37,496 nt of DNA, taken from Ophioceras dolichostomum (lineage: Eukaryota; Ascomycota; Sordariomycetes; Magnaporthales; Ophioceraceae). A program made the translations under genes and the position numbers. The notes below the pieces were generated by a model. That model saw nothing but the letters and a program-made list of their open reading frames with translations, ran no database searches and had not been told where the DNA came from. Positions 19,221-30,088 of the stretch are shown in pieces. The DNA is taken from contig PYST01000362.1 of NCBI GenBank assembly GCA_003049485.1, positions 1-37,496 on the forward strand. Reading direction: 5' to 3'. Numbering within the stretch: the first letter of the stretch is position 1; every line of letters starts with the position of its first letter.

Positions 19221-20903
19221 ATGGCTTCCGCCGTCGTCTCCGCGCTACGGCCCACCGCCACGAGGTCTGCCGCGACTACGAGGGCCGCAACTTCATGCCT
19301 CCTTTGGTCCGGGACGACGAGGTCCTCCCTGCCCCGGCAGCTTCTCCTCCCCCACCGGAGGCACTTCTCGGCGACGTGCCGGCGACGTGAGATCCGCGAT
19401 GTGTCCGCGCTGCCGGACCGCATCACGCCCCGCTACCAGGAGAGGGCGGGCTCGTCGCTGCTGCTGCTGCACTGGCCCTCGCCGCCGCGCAACATCCTGC
19501 TGATCCCGAAGCTCCACGCGCCGCAGGTGACGCTGTCGGCCGTGGCGTTCGCCAAGCACCTGCACAGCAACTACCCGGACCTAAACCTCGTGTTCGAGAG
19601 CCGCATCGCCAACGCGATCCACGGGTCCCTCCCGTTCCCCATCTACAGCACCACCGCGAGCCGCAGCAACAGCAACTACGACGCGTCGACCCAGTTCCCC
19701 AACAAGATCGACCTCGTCACCACGCTGGGCGGGGACGGCACCATCCTGCGCGCCGCCAGTCTGTTCTCGCTGCAGGCCAGCGTCCCGCCCATCCTGTCCT
19801 TCAGCATGGGCTCCGTCGGCTTCCTGGGCGAGTGGAAGTTCGACGAGTACAAGCGCGCCTGGCGCGAGGTCTACATGAGCGGCAGCGGCGTGGCCGTCGA
19901 GGACCTGTACGCGCCGCACACCAGCGCCGCCGCCGTGGCGCGCATGGGCGAGGACGCGTCGCCGTCGTCGTCTTCTGCGAGAAACCGCGGCGACGACGAC
20001 GGCGCTGGCTTTGGCGTCGGCGCCGGCGTCGGTTGGGAGGGCTCGCCCGGCGAGAGCATGGGGCCGAGCCGCACGTCCAAGATGCTGTTGCGCCACCGGC
20101 TCAAGGTGGGCGTGTACGACGAGAGGGGGAACAACATCAACGGCCAGCTGATCCCTACGTCGACGGCCGAGCCCCGCCACCACAACATGCCGCCCTCACC
20201 ACCTCTGTCATCGTCGTCGTCGTTGCCATCCTCCCCCTTCTCGTTCTCCTCGCCAACCTCTGGAACAGTCGCATCCCACATCGCGAACCTGGCAGGCAGC
20301 CCCGACCTCGCTGGCCTAGGCATGGTCGAGAGGCCTCCACCCTCACCCGCGCCCTCCGCCATCCACGCCATCAACGAGCTCCTCATCCACCGGGGCCCGC
20401 ACCCGCACCTCGCCATCATCGACATCTTCCTCAACAACCACTTCCTCACCGAGGCCGTCGCGGACGGCATCCTGATCAGCACGCCCACGGGCTCGACCGC
20501 CTACTCGCTCAGCGCGGGCGGCTCGATCATCCACCCGCTGGTCGGCTCCCTGCTCATAACGCCAATCTGCCCGCGCAGCCTGTCCTTCCGTCCGCTAGTC
20601 TTACCCCTAAACACGAAGGTGAGCCTGCGGCTGAGCGACAAGAACAGGGGGCGCGAGCTCGAGGTCAGCATCGACGGGAAGCGGAGGGCCGGGGTGGGCA
20701 TCGGCATGGAGGTCAGGGTCGAGGGCGAGAACGTCGGGAGGAGCCCCGAGGACGGAGGGTCCTGGCGTGGCGGCGTGCCGTGCGTTATTCGCGCTCCCGG
20801 CAAGGGCGACGCCGAGGGCATCGTTGATGACGATGATGGTTGGGTGGGTGGGCTGAATGGGCTGTTGAAGTTCAACTATCCTTTTGGTGATGTGCCACAC
20901 TGA
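19221..20903 (+). CDS. pos5: Mitochondrial NAD(H) kinase, Pos5-like
   Basis: Single-exon gene of 560 residues. It phosphorylates NAD(H) to NADP(H) using ATP. The fungal Pos5 branch works in the mitochondrial matrix and supplies NADPH for oxidative-stress defence, Fe-S and arginine metabolism. The first ~60 residues are Arg/Ser/Ala-rich and end HRRHFSATCRRR, a typical mitochondrial presequence. Diagnostic motifs are TLGGDGTILRAA (GGDGT near residue 170), PPILSFSMGSVGFLGEW (~192-208), NELLIHRGPHPHL (~384-396), and DGILISTPTGSTAYSLSAGG (~414-433). Near the end, LEVSIDGK matches the family's SFDG-like strand. Between ~240 and ~370 there is a long Ser/Pro/Gly-rich low-complexity insert splitting the kinase fold, longer than in yeast Pos5. 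The ATG at 19221 is the first of the frame and gives the presequence. The NNHFLTEAVADGI segment fits the Pos5 branch better than the cytosolic Utr1 branch. Confidence 0.93.
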   Translation: MASAVVSALRPTATRSAATTRAATSCLLWSGTTRSSLPRQLLLPHRRHFSATCRRREIRDVSALPDRITPRYQERAGSSLLLLHWPSPPRNILLIPKLHAPQVTLSAVAFAKHLHSNYPDLNLVFESRIANAIHGSLPFPIYSTTASRSNSNYDASTQFPNKIDLVTTLGGDGTILRAASLFSLQASVPPILSFSMGSVGFLGEWKFDEYKRAWREVYMSGSGVAVEDLYAPHTSAAAVARMGEDASPSSSSARNRGDDDGAGFGVGAGVGWEGSPGESMGPSRTSKMLLRHRLKVGVYDERGNNINGQLIPTSTAEPRHHNMPPSPPLSSSSSLPSSPFSFSSPTSGTVASHIANLAGSPDLAGLGMVERPPPSPAPSAIHAINELLIHRGPHPHLAIIDIFLNNHFLTEAVADGILISTPTGSTAYSLSAGGSIIHPLVGSLLITPICPRSLSFRPLVLPLNTKVSLRLSDKNRGRELEVSIDGKRRAGVGIGMEVRVEGENVGRSPEDGGSWRGGVPCVIRAPGKGDAEGIVDDDDGWVGGLNGLLKFNYPFGDVPH

Positions 20904-21663
20904 TTTTTTTCCCCCTATGCATCTGGTGGGCTGCTGGTGCACTTCTTTTTAAAGTGAATGAACGGGTGATTGTTCACGGGCGAGCGAGCGAGCGAGGGAC
21001 TGATGATGGGTCTCAGGCCACAACCCAGCCTTGTATATCGCTTGTGACGGACAGACACGCTTGGGAACTGCGGTGATTTTCACAGCTGCTAGCAACATTA
21101 CCTACCATGGTATTGGTTCTTTTGTGTTTCAATATGGAAGGAATTTCTTGAGTACCTATTTAGGTGCACATTTGTACCGACGGAATCGTTTGTGTATCAT
21201 CAACGTCTACCCCCTCGACATGCTTTGGGAGTGGCTGGAAGTTTACCCCGGTGGAGGTATGTAGGTAGGCATGGATGGATGAACGCGTGGATAACGACAT
21301 CCCAGGCACGGTTGTCCCTATGTTTCTGGTTCTGTCAATACGAATCAAAGACAGTTTGATGACCCATGGTGGATGATAGATAGTCCGACTGGAGCACGCT
21401 GCGTGTAAGGAGCCGAGAAGTCGCGCATGAGAAGAGCGATATATCACATACAAACCCATCGTCGTTAAACAGGGTGCTGTGCGCTGTTAGGTACACGATG
21501 AAGGAATCGATTAAAACTTACGATATGCAGAGCAGATTGTTTTTTGTTCGGCGGGAATCTGAGAATAGGAGATTCTTCCAGGACAAAGGAGACAAAAGAT
21601 AAAGGAGAGATTGAACAGAGAGGGGAGGAGAGAAAGAGAAAAAGAAAAGAAAGGAAAAAGAAC
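20904..21663. other. Non-coding region between the NAD(H) kinase gene and tRNA-Met
   Basis: The 3' region of the kinase gene, with GAGCGAGCGAGCGAG near 20980 and the recurrent AGGTAGGCA-type motif at ~21257-21270. Purine-rich sequence (21580-21660) directly adjoins the 3' end of the tRNA gene; because the tRNA is on the minus strand this reads as a pyrimidine/T-rich tract, suitable for RNA polymerase III termination. No gene is supportable. Confidence 0.5.
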
Positions 21664-21777
21664 TGTCCCCCGTGAGGTTCGAACTCACGACCTCAGGATA
21701 TCCCATCGTTGAGAATAGGGTCACAATCATTCAATCGACCATGAGACCTGCGCTCTAACCAACTGAGCCAGGGAGAC
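21664..21777 (-). tRNA. tRNA-Met (CAT), elongator type, with 40-nt intron
   Basis: Reading the minus strand, the gene folds as a full cloverleaf. The acceptor is GTCTCCC with GGGGGAC (one T-G wobble), discriminator A. The D arm is GCTC-AGTTGGTTA-GAGC. The anticodon stem is CAGGT with TCCTG (31-39 T-T as in yeast elongator tRNA-Met), and the loop has CAT at plus-strand 21741-21743. The variable loop is AGGTC and the T arm is GTGAG-TTCGAAC-CTCAC. The mature length is 74 nt after removing an intron at 21700-21739, placed canonically one base after the anticodon. The A box (TGGCTCAGTTGG) and B box (GGTTCGAAC-like) are both intact. The T-loop TTCGAAC and acceptor base pairs fit the elongator rather than the initiator. 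Confidence 0.93.
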
Positions 21778-22947
21778 GATCCATTTTACTGGCTGTTGAC
21801 TCGAGTCGCAGATCATTGCGCCCATATGCTTTACCATTGACCCGAAGCTTCCATCTTTCTTGGCGGGGTGGGCCACCACCCCGCTTCACTTGCCCTCCCC
21901 TCTCCCTTCTTGTTAAGACGGACCGTGCAAAAAAAGAAAGGTTCATGTCCTCGTGTAGGAACCAGAGCCACTTTTTCAAGTGACTACTAGAAGTATGAGA
22001 GGTTACTGTAGACGGAGAAGATATTTCGCAGAGCAGACTGGGGCCCTTCAGCAAAACCGAACAGAGCACCTCCCTCCCAAGCAACCTGGAGAAGGCACAG
22101 AACCATCTGTTCGAAGGCATGTTGACATCACACGAGGACTGCTAGAAGGCTAGAGCGTTCAAGAACAACCCAGACAGAACCGTTGACCAAGTGGCAGGCG
22201 TAGTGAACAGACGCAATGCTGTTCACACTGCTCGTCTCGTAATGTCATCATCATTATAAGTTGTCATCAGGTCTTGACGATGAGTACACAATACATAGAG
22301 CCTCTCTTTGAATGAATGCAATGCTTGCTTCATCAGGTCGTGTGTCAATGGTACCTTTCTATCCGCCTCATCAGGAGTCCTCATCACGTCCTACCATACC
22401 ACACTCCGCCCTCCCTGTCCTAGTTCTGTCTGCCTGATATCAAACACTTTTCCCCCTCGAAGGAGCCGTCTACTTGGCGGTCGTACATCGTACTCGCATT
22501 CTCATCACAGAATAAACATAAACCACAAATGCATGTTAAGAAACTAAAACAATACAATAGGAACAAACGAAAGTAAGAGAAATGATGAAGCCAACGCGTT
22601 GTGTGTATGGGTTAAGGGTGGATGGGAGGGTGTGTGCGTGTCGATGTGTGTTCCGAGCCTGAGTCCTTAGTTACTTAGAAAAAAAACAAGGAGAGAAGGG
22701 GGAAAAAAAGCGGCGCCCGCCAGTCAACTACATGAATAAGACAAACGATCCTTTACTTGCCTGCTTCGCTGCTGTGCTGTACTAGGCGTGCCTCGCAGAT
22801 AGAGAAGGCCGAAAGGGGACAAGAAAAATAACACAACGCGTTTCGATGCCCAATTCTCATCCTTTCACACTCCATCGCTCGCTTCCCCGAGCAAAGACCG
22901 TCCCTCCGTCCACTGAGCCTAGGTGATCAAGACAAAACAAAAATGAA
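21778..22947. other. Non-coding region upstream of tRNA-Met and downstream of grrA
   Basis: Probable tRNA 5' flank plus the 3' untranslated region of the leftward grrA gene. It has A-rich stretches (22520-22570, 22680-22710) but no recognisable gene. Frames at 21755-22120 and 22308-22547 lack domain signs. Confidence 0.5.
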
Positions 22948-25900
22948 TCACGCCTGGTCCTGGCTACCACTAGAGCTCGCAGGGCTCGCCGCAGCATTAT
23001 TGTCGTCCTGTGAACCGTTCAGCGGCGGGAAATCTTGCTGTGGGAAAGCGCCATTTGTGCCGGCGGGGTGAGAAGGTCGCCGCAGAGGACCATGTGTCGA
23101 CGCGGTGCTGGGCCCAACACCGGGACCCGCACCGACACCGGCACCTCCGAGAGAAGCTCCTGACGCTCCTCCTGCCGCACTCGACGTTCCTGCTACTGGC
23201 CCCGGTCCAGCCCCGGACGGCGCTCGGCTCGCTCGGGACGAGGACCCAACCGCAGATCCCGATGCCGATGCCGATCCCGACCCGGATGCCGCATGCTGCC
23301 GCTGATGGAGGAGGGGGTGTGGCGCTGGCGCACTGAAGCGCGGGGTACTCGCCCGCGCCGACGACGCCCCAAGGAAAGCGGGGTTCGTAAACGCGGCCTC
23401 CAGGCTCCCTGCCGTGTTATTGTTGTAGCCTGGCAGCTGGTCGATAATGTGTGGCGGGTGGACGTGCGGGTGGTTCGCGGGGAGCAGAGGGTGTGGCAGA
23501 GGTCCGGAGGCGAAAAACGATGTGCCCGACGGGTGCGGGGGACGGTTCGGGCCGGGGTACATGCCGCCCGGCAGGTAGTTCTGAGGTGGCGCGCCGGGTT
23601 CGGAGGGATTGGCACTAGGGTTGCCCACAGGATGAAGGGGAGGACCGGGGACGCCGGTTTGGGGCGGAGCGGTGCCAGCAATGGGCACACCGCCCGCTAG
23701 GAGAGGTGGGTCGATGGCCATCTCGTTGACGTCTTCCATACCGTCGTCGTCTTCGATCTGATCGGGCTCTTCGCCGTCGAAGGACGCGTCCAAGTTGGCC
23801 GGGAAGTACGCCGGTGGTGGAGGGGGTATGGAACCAGGGGCTTGTGCCCCGCTGCCAGGCGTCGAGTGGCGCCTGCCGCCGTTGTAAGGCCCACGGTCGT
23901 GCAAATCAGCGAAGGTCTGAGTGTTCAGGTAGGCACGCAGGTTGACGACGCCGTTGCCGGAGAAGACGCAGAACATGTTGCGCTGGTGCTCCGTGAATTC
24001 TGTGATTATGCGAACGAGAGATATTAGGCACCGCGATTCAAGGGCAAGTTTCAGTAGGAAAAATAGAGGGCAGCAAGAGAGGGAAGTTCCTACCAGGAGG
24101 GGCGTCTCGGCAGTATTGGCTGAGATCTTCTCGAAGGAAAGCCTCCACGCCAGTCAACGAAAGGTGTGTGAGGCGTGGACAGGCGTTGAGTAGCCGGATA
24201 ATGCCCTGATGAGGTTGGAAAAGCTTAGGTTAGCATCACAGAAAATCTGACAGACATGTAGAGACATGAAGATGTGCGCGCATACCTTGAGGGTCAGGTT
24301 GGTGCAGTAGCTCAGATGAACTCGCTCCAGACTGCTATGTATATAGAGCTGATTGATCGGGTTGCCCATGGCATCCCTGCGGTGGCGACCGCGCTGGTTC
24401 GCCCTGGCCAGCTCGATAATGCTTTCATCGGTAATGCCGGAGCACTTGACCAGCCCGATGCGCTTCAGCTTGGGCAGCTGGGCGAGGCGGGTCACGGACT
24501 CATCGGTGAGGTGGACACAGCACCCCAGGTCGATATATCGGATGCGAGTGCAGTAATGAACCAGCCGCTTGACGGCCTCGTCGGTGATGAGGTTGCAGTG
24601 CCCCAGGTGGACGTAGTGCAGGTTCTTCCTCAGCTCCGCGATGGCGAAGACCGCGGCGTCCGTGATGTTGCGGCACTTGGACAGGACCAAGTTGCGCAGC
24701 CGCGGCGCCGCCTCGATGATCTTCTGAACGCCGCGGTCCGTCAGCTGCGAGCACGACGTCAGGTCCAGTATCCGGAGGAACTCGAAGCTGCGGCCCGGAG
24801 GCAACGACAGGAAGGCGACATCGTCGATGAGTTCGCAGTTCACAAGACGTAGCTCGCGCAGGGCTTGACCCTTGGCGAGGAGGCTGGTGACAGACACGTT
24901 GCCGATCAGTCGGCACCGCTCGAGGTCGATCTCGAGCAGGTTGGGGCAATGCTCGGCGAAGGCGCAGATGGCCTCGTCCCCGACCTGGCGGCAGTCGTTC
25001 AATTTAAGCTGTCAAGGGTGCGCGCGGGTAGTCGCCGGAATGTCAGTATGGGGAATTTATTCGCAGGTTCGCGGCCTAGGGAAAACTCACGCGCTTGATG
25101 AACCTGCAGTTCTCGGCGAGCTGGACCAGGCTCTCGTTGGACACTTTGGTGCAGCCCGACATGTTGAGACCCTGTAGCCTCCTGCAGCTCTCGGCGAGTG
25201 CGAATACGGACGCCTCGGTGATCTCGTCGTCATGCGAGATGTCGAGAGCAAGCAGGTGGGCGTTGTTCCTCACAAGCTCGATCAGGCCGTGGTCGGTCAG
25301 CTTCTTGCAGTTTGGCAGCGTGAGCCTCTCGACCCTCGTGCAGACACTCAGCGGCAGCACGCTCCCGTCGTTGACTTTCTCAGACAGGGAGGCGAGGTTA
25401 AGGCGCTTGATGAAGTCCTTGTACGAGAAGTAAGGGTTCTCCAGGCCCAGGGTCTGGCAGATCTGCGCATGCTTTCCCCAGCTGGTGCACGACGGACGGT
25501 GCCAGAGCTGGTCGACCACGTTCCTAGCCCACCGCTTGCATGTCAGCATGCAATGCAGCTGGTCAGACGACAGCACGAGCCGCGCGAAGATGCTGATGAG
25601 GATCTCGTTAGGCAGGCGATTGATAGGCGGCAAGCATTCGTCGTCGTCACTAACGGCCATGTCCTGGAGGTTTGGCACGCCGAGCGAAGACTGCGAGTCG
25701 TTGGGCACGAGGAAGAAGTCGGACTCCTCGTATTCGTTAGGCGCGGGGGAGTTCGTCGACGAGGATGATCGTGAATCTTGCTGCGGTTCAGTCTGCGTTG
25801 CGATGATGTCTAGCGACGGCGCCGGAGGGTGTCTCCGGGTAGAACCTTCGGTTCGGGTCGCCTGCGGGGGTGGTTGTTGGTGTGTTTGTGGTGGTTGCTG

Positions 25901-25948
25901 CGATTGTGCCTGGCCGTCGGGGCCAGGGCTGGGTGTGGACGTCGTCAT
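22948..25948 (-). CDS. grrA: GrrA/Grr1-type F-box leucine-rich-repeat protein (SCF ubiquitin ligase substrate receptor)
   Basis: Four exons on the minus strand: 25948-25091, 25008-24286, 24205-24094, 23999-22948. The three introns are 82, 80 and 94 nt with GTGAGT/GTATGC/GTAGGA donors and CTGAC, GCTAAC-type branch sites. They give 914 residues. Grr1 family proteins recruit phosphorylated targets such as G1 cyclins and nutrient-signalling factors to the Skp1-Cul1 ligase; Aspergillus GrrA is needed for ascospore formation. The F-box is at ~108-153 (LPPINRLPNEILISIFARLV). About a dozen Cys-containing LRRs (~200-560) follow, for example LTLPNCKKLTDHGLIELV, LNMSGCTKVSNESLVQLA and LDLTSCSQLTDRGVQKII. 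After EFTEHQRNMFCVFSG, the remaining ~300 residues are a Pro/Gly/Ser/Ala-rich disordered tail. The N-terminus (1-105) is Gln/Pro-rich and includes EYEESDFFLVP. A single-frame search would split this gene into three pieces. Confidence 0.95.
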
Positions 25949-28278
25949 CTTGATCGAAACTTTGGAACGGGAGAATAAGGCCGGCCGGGATGGAGAAGAC
26001 TGCGAGGACGAGGACCGCCGCGACGGGAAGGACGGGGGAAACGGAGGGATTTGTTTTGAACCTTCGCGAGCCGAGAGTTCAATTCGACGCAGCCACCGAC
26101 GCTTCGATCGTGCGGGTACGAAGTTCTAGCCCGTCCTAAACCGCGTCGACTCGTCGCTCTTCTGCCCGGGGCAACAGTGGATTCGGTTCCGGATTCGACA
26201 GAAAACAAGCTTGATGAATTGTGCCGGAACCAGACGCAGGCAATAATAGGACTCCGGTGGGCAGCGCTGGTACTGGTAGGATGGTAGGATGATGACGGGA
26301 GTGCGGTTGTGGGTGGGAACAAGCGATGGCGGATGGACAACGTGGGGCTGCTGTCATGCACCAAAGCGAGCGTCCGGAAGGGCCAGTGTTGAAAGGAGGT
26401 CCAAAGAGCCCCCTTTCCGGCCTTTTTCTGTGACTTAGTTTTGATGGAGTCCTTTTTGGTACCGCTGTGCCCCAGAAGCCGGCACGAGGTACAGATTACA
26501 GAAGGATTGGGTACGTCAGTCACCACTGGTCAGTCAGTGATCAGGGCTCCGACAGGATGATTTTGATTTTGATGTCTGGTGCTTTCGGTTATTGGGCGGG
26601 GCCCTAGAGCCGCCTGGACTCTGGCGTGTGCTTCAGTGTGCGAGCGTCAGGAGCGTGCTTCGCTGTGCGTGGACAGTAATTAAATTACTAAGCGGTGGTT
26701 TGCACGACAGAGCGAGTAATCCGGTCCCGACGGTCACTTCGCCACGAGAATTGCTTCGTTTATTTGATTGATGATTGTCCGGGTTAAATCAATCAGAGTG
26801 GAACAGGGAAGGAAGATCGAAGAAAAGTCGAGGTGTGAGGAGGGGTGACAGGATACAAGAGAGCGAACGAAAGCCAGCAAGACAGGAGGACGCGTGGGGC
26901 TGTTTTCAGCCTCGTTTTGTACTCAGAATGCCAACCACGCGTGATCAATCAACAGCTTGCTGTGACCGTTCGACGTTCATTGTTGGCTGATGACTGGCTT
27001 CTTTCGGTTCTTTCAGTCGCTCCTCTCCTCCCATTCAGAATAGATAGGCGTGATCACAAAAGCATTATACTCGTAACACGAGGTAACAAAATGGGCGACG
27101 CAAGTCATCCTCCCATCTTCAGAGATTGCGGGACAAGCCTCCTCGTGACGACAGAGTGTCTCTCTTCTTTCTGGGCAATTTGGGACAGGAATGTCCCAAT
27201 CTCATTGCATCACACAGCCTTAGCACCTGCTTCCACCCGTCTGGGCCGCGTATCCTGTGCTCCGAACACGCACCTCCGTACAACGGATACTACAGACAGG
27301 GCGCGAGTTCATGTTGCCTGATTCATATCAATGTCGAAAAGGGGAACATGGGAAGGCCAGGTTCATGGCAAACATGATCGCCTTTGTTGATTGTTGAGAG
27401 GAACCAGGGCAACCAGCTCTTGCTCCCCTCTCTTCGCCCGGCTTCGGCAGGGCCTGGTGCACGGCTCCCGAGTCTATTTTTGCAACTGCTCGCCGCCGCA
27501 TGTCACCACCGCCCCCACCTACTCACCCCTCCCTCCCCCGTGCCCCTGTTAATCTAGGGAAGCGCCAGTTACTACCAGCCCAAATTCACCTGTCAAGTTC
27601 GATCAGATGTGCTCTCCGCGTATTCACCGCTTCAAAAATTTACTAGCTTTACTCGTTCTATGTTGACCTTGTCAGAAAAGGGGTTCCATCATGCTCATGC
27701 TCGTCGTCCTGCTGCCGTCTGTTGCGGGGTGTTCATGCAGGTCGCAATCGGAAGGTCAGGCGGACCTAGCTTCAAGTGGGAAGGCCCAGGCGACTCGAGC
27801 CAGCGAGCGAATCCAAGAACCTCAAAATTCAGGCATCAACACTCAAGGTCCCCCCTGTGGCGTGATGCTTGCTGGGCTGCGCTACTCGGACGGCAGCCAC
27901 AGCTCTGGGATTTTGGGAAGCAGTGACGTCTTGCTTAAAGCCATCTTGACCGACCGACTTTCCCTCCATCCCACAGCTGCACCCTGCAAATCGTTGTCGC
28001 AACACCAGTTCTTTTAGGACTGGCTTTCCGTCTAGCTTCAGTCTGTCTGCGTAAGCGTATTTTGTTCTTGCATTGAGGCTTCCATCGTCATCAATTCGCT
28101 CGTAATGGCAAGACCAGGAGCTTGAACTACCTGTCCCCCTTTCAGCGATTCCGTGGCGCGATTCCGACGGGAAACCTTCTTCAAGAAACCACCTTTCCGA
28201 CTCCAAGCTCCCGCTTGGTCTCGATGCGTACCTTGGTAACCAGCAATTCGCCGAGAGAAGTCACATCCCGCTACTACC
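25949..28278. promoter_or_regulatory. Divergent intergenic region between grrA and aim18-like genes
   Basis: About 2.3 kb between head-to-head genes, holding both promoters and 5' leaders. A 158-codon plus-strand frame (26845-27321) and a 193-codon minus-strand frame (25945-26526) are open. They have no domain and are Ser/Arg-rich; the latter overlaps the grrA leader. I reject both. The length suggests long leaders or complex regulation, but no specific site is recognised. Confidence 0.45.
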
Positions 28279-29538
28279 ATGCTTCGCCCTCCCGTTCTCC
28301 GGGCGTTCCCGCGCCTTCCGCCACCCCGCAGCCTAGTGGTCCAGAAACGGACCTTGTTCGGCCGACGCCCGACGTCCGGGCGCCCCGTCGAAAGCCTGAA
28401 CTACCAGCGCATGCACAAGGAACGAGCGGACCATGAGCGCACGCGGCGGAACTTCCTCTGGGCAGGCACCATCGCGGGCGTCATATCGTTCGTGTACACG
28501 GCGTACAAGCTCCAGAAGGCCCTCGACGAACCGCCGGTCAAGGCGGACACGTCCCTACCTCCCACCGACCCCCTCCTGGCCGACGGCAAGAGGAAAGTAG
28601 TGGTCCGCGACGAGGAGGGCCGCGAGCTAGTGCCGACGGGCAACTCGACCGTGCCGACCTTCCCCCGAACGATCGACCTCCCCACCACCTTCTCCTCAGG
28701 AGAACACCAACAACAACCCTCACCCACACCCTCCTCTCCCGACCCAACCCCGCCACTCATCGTACCCCCCTACCTCCAGCGTCCTCCCACGACCGAATAC
28801 ACCCTCGTCGGCCTCGGCCCCCGCTCCGTCAGCTTCCTGGGCATCAACGTCTACGTAGTCGGCTTCTACGTCGCGACGGCCGATATCGCCTCTCTCCAGT
28901 CCCGGCTCGTAAAGCAGATCAACCCGATCGCCACCACGCTCGTCCCGGACGAGAAGGCCGCCCTGCGAAAAGCGCTTCTAGACCCAGAAGAAAGCGAGGC
29001 CACATGGGACGCTCTGCTGCAAGAGGATGGCGTGCTCGCCCGCTCGGCGTTTCGCATCGTGCCCGTCCGAGACACGGACTTTCACCACCTGCGCGACGGC
29101 TTCGTGCGCGCCATCCAGGCGCGGTCAGACAAGATCATCGAAGAAGGAGCTGCTCTTGCTGCTTCAAAAGACTCCATTGCGCCTACAACGACACCTACAC
29201 CTCCAGAAGGGGCCGCCGAGCTGGCGAAAGAGTCCTTCGGCGAATCGATGCGCGCCTTCCGCCAGGCCTTCAACCGCGGCAAGGTGCCCAAGGCCAAGGA
29301 GCTGCTCCTCGTGCGCGAGCGGGACGGCACGCTGCGCATCGTGTACTCGGACGGCAGCAACAAGCGCCACCGGCAGCTGATCGGCACCGTGGATGACGAG
29401 CGGGTGTCGCGCGCGCTGTGGCTCAACTGGCTGGGCGGCCGCAAGGTGGCCAGCGAGGTAGCGCGCGCGAGCATCGTGGACGGGGTCATGGAGTTCGTCG
29501 AGAGGCCTATGGGCACGGTTGCTGCGCAGGTTGTGTGA
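28279..29538 (+). CDS. aim18: Aim18-like mitochondrial chalcone-isomerase-fold protein
   Basis: Single-exon gene of 419 residues resembling yeast Aim18/Aim46 (altered inheritance of mitochondria), inner-membrane proteins with a chalcone isomerase fold that lack demonstrated enzymatic chemistry and in yeast bind heme. The N-terminus MLRPPVLRAFPRLPPPRSLV continues to QKRTLFGRRP and is Arg-rich without acidic residues, a typical presequence. A hydrophobic segment follows (FLWAGTIAGVISFVYTAYKL, ~59-78), then a Pro/Ser/Gln-rich linker (~100-165). The domain begins at YTLVGLGPRSVSFLGINVYV (~174-193) with VVGFYVA, and continues with ARSAFRIVPVRDTDFHHLRD (~257-276), FRQAFNRGKVPKAKELLLVR (~327-346), VSRALWLNWLGGRKVASEVA (~377-396) and ends VVDG-like VDGVMEFVER. 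The order matches the family. The start is supported by the presequence. Confidence 0.88.
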   Translation: MLRPPVLRAFPRLPPPRSLVVQKRTLFGRRPTSGRPVESLNYQRMHKERADHERTRRNFLWAGTIAGVISFVYTAYKLQKALDEPPVKADTSLPPTDPLLADGKRKVVVRDEEGRELVPTGNSTVPTFPRTIDLPTTFSSGEHQQQPSPTPSSPDPTPPLIVPPYLQRPPTTEYTLVGLGPRSVSFLGINVYVVGFYVATADIASLQSRLVKQINPIATTLVPDEKAALRKALLDPEESEATWDALLQEDGVLARSAFRIVPVRDTDFHHLRDGFVRAIQARSDKIIEEGAALAASKDSIAPTTTPTPPEGAAELAKESFGESMRAFRQAFNRGKVPKAKELLLVRERDGTLRIVYSDGSNKRHRQLIGTVDDERVSRALWLNWLGGRKVASEVARASIVDGVMEFVERPMGTVAAQVV

Positions 29539-30088
29539 TGAACGATGATGGGTTTGTGAAGGAGATTGCGCATCTATTTGCGCATGTATATGCTGGTCCT
29601 GTGAATATTTTGTCCATATTAGTGTACATGAAAAGTGTGTCCCGGTTTGGTGACAGCGGCTGCGAGTGTTCTCTCTCGGCTTCGCACTGGCTGGCATCGG
29701 CCTATCCAATATGTTGGCCGGAGGCGAGTGATCGGGGCAGCAGAACCGATCCGAGCATACATGCAGATGCGTAAACGTCGCGAGATGTTGCGCGAGAAGA
29801 TATAAAGGTCGGCAGGCTTGCTCCTGTGAAGAAAAGGACCAGGGAAAATATGTTGAAAATGTATTGTCTAGCACGCCTGTTCGCGACCGTTTAGGTATCA
29901 TATCCCTCCCTCCAGTCCCCTGCTCCAGGTCACAGCGACAGGGAGTAAAAACCCCTCTTCTATTCCTCCTCGCAGCGATGCACCGAGGCGTCGCATGAAT
30001 CTATCCAGTTCCCCAGTTATCGTACATCAAGCACCATCGGCATTGTGCTCCAAACGCCAAACCAAAACACGTAGCACTCCGGCTGCCT
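29539..30088. other. Convergent 3' intergenic region
   Basis: The short gap between the 3' ends of the rightward aim18-like gene and the leftward glutaredoxin gene. It contains GATATAAAGG near 29800, but its position between two convergent 3' ends makes a promoter role unlikely. No gene is seen. Confidence 0.5.

Noticed and set aside
26845..27321. 158-codon plus-strand frame in the grrA/aim18 intergenic region
   Set aside because: No domain, signal peptide or splice context; frames of this length arise by chance in GC-rich DNA.
29800..29812. TATAAA-like sequence between aim18-like and glutaredoxin genes
   Set aside because: Both flanking genes end here, so there is no promoter expected; treated as chance.
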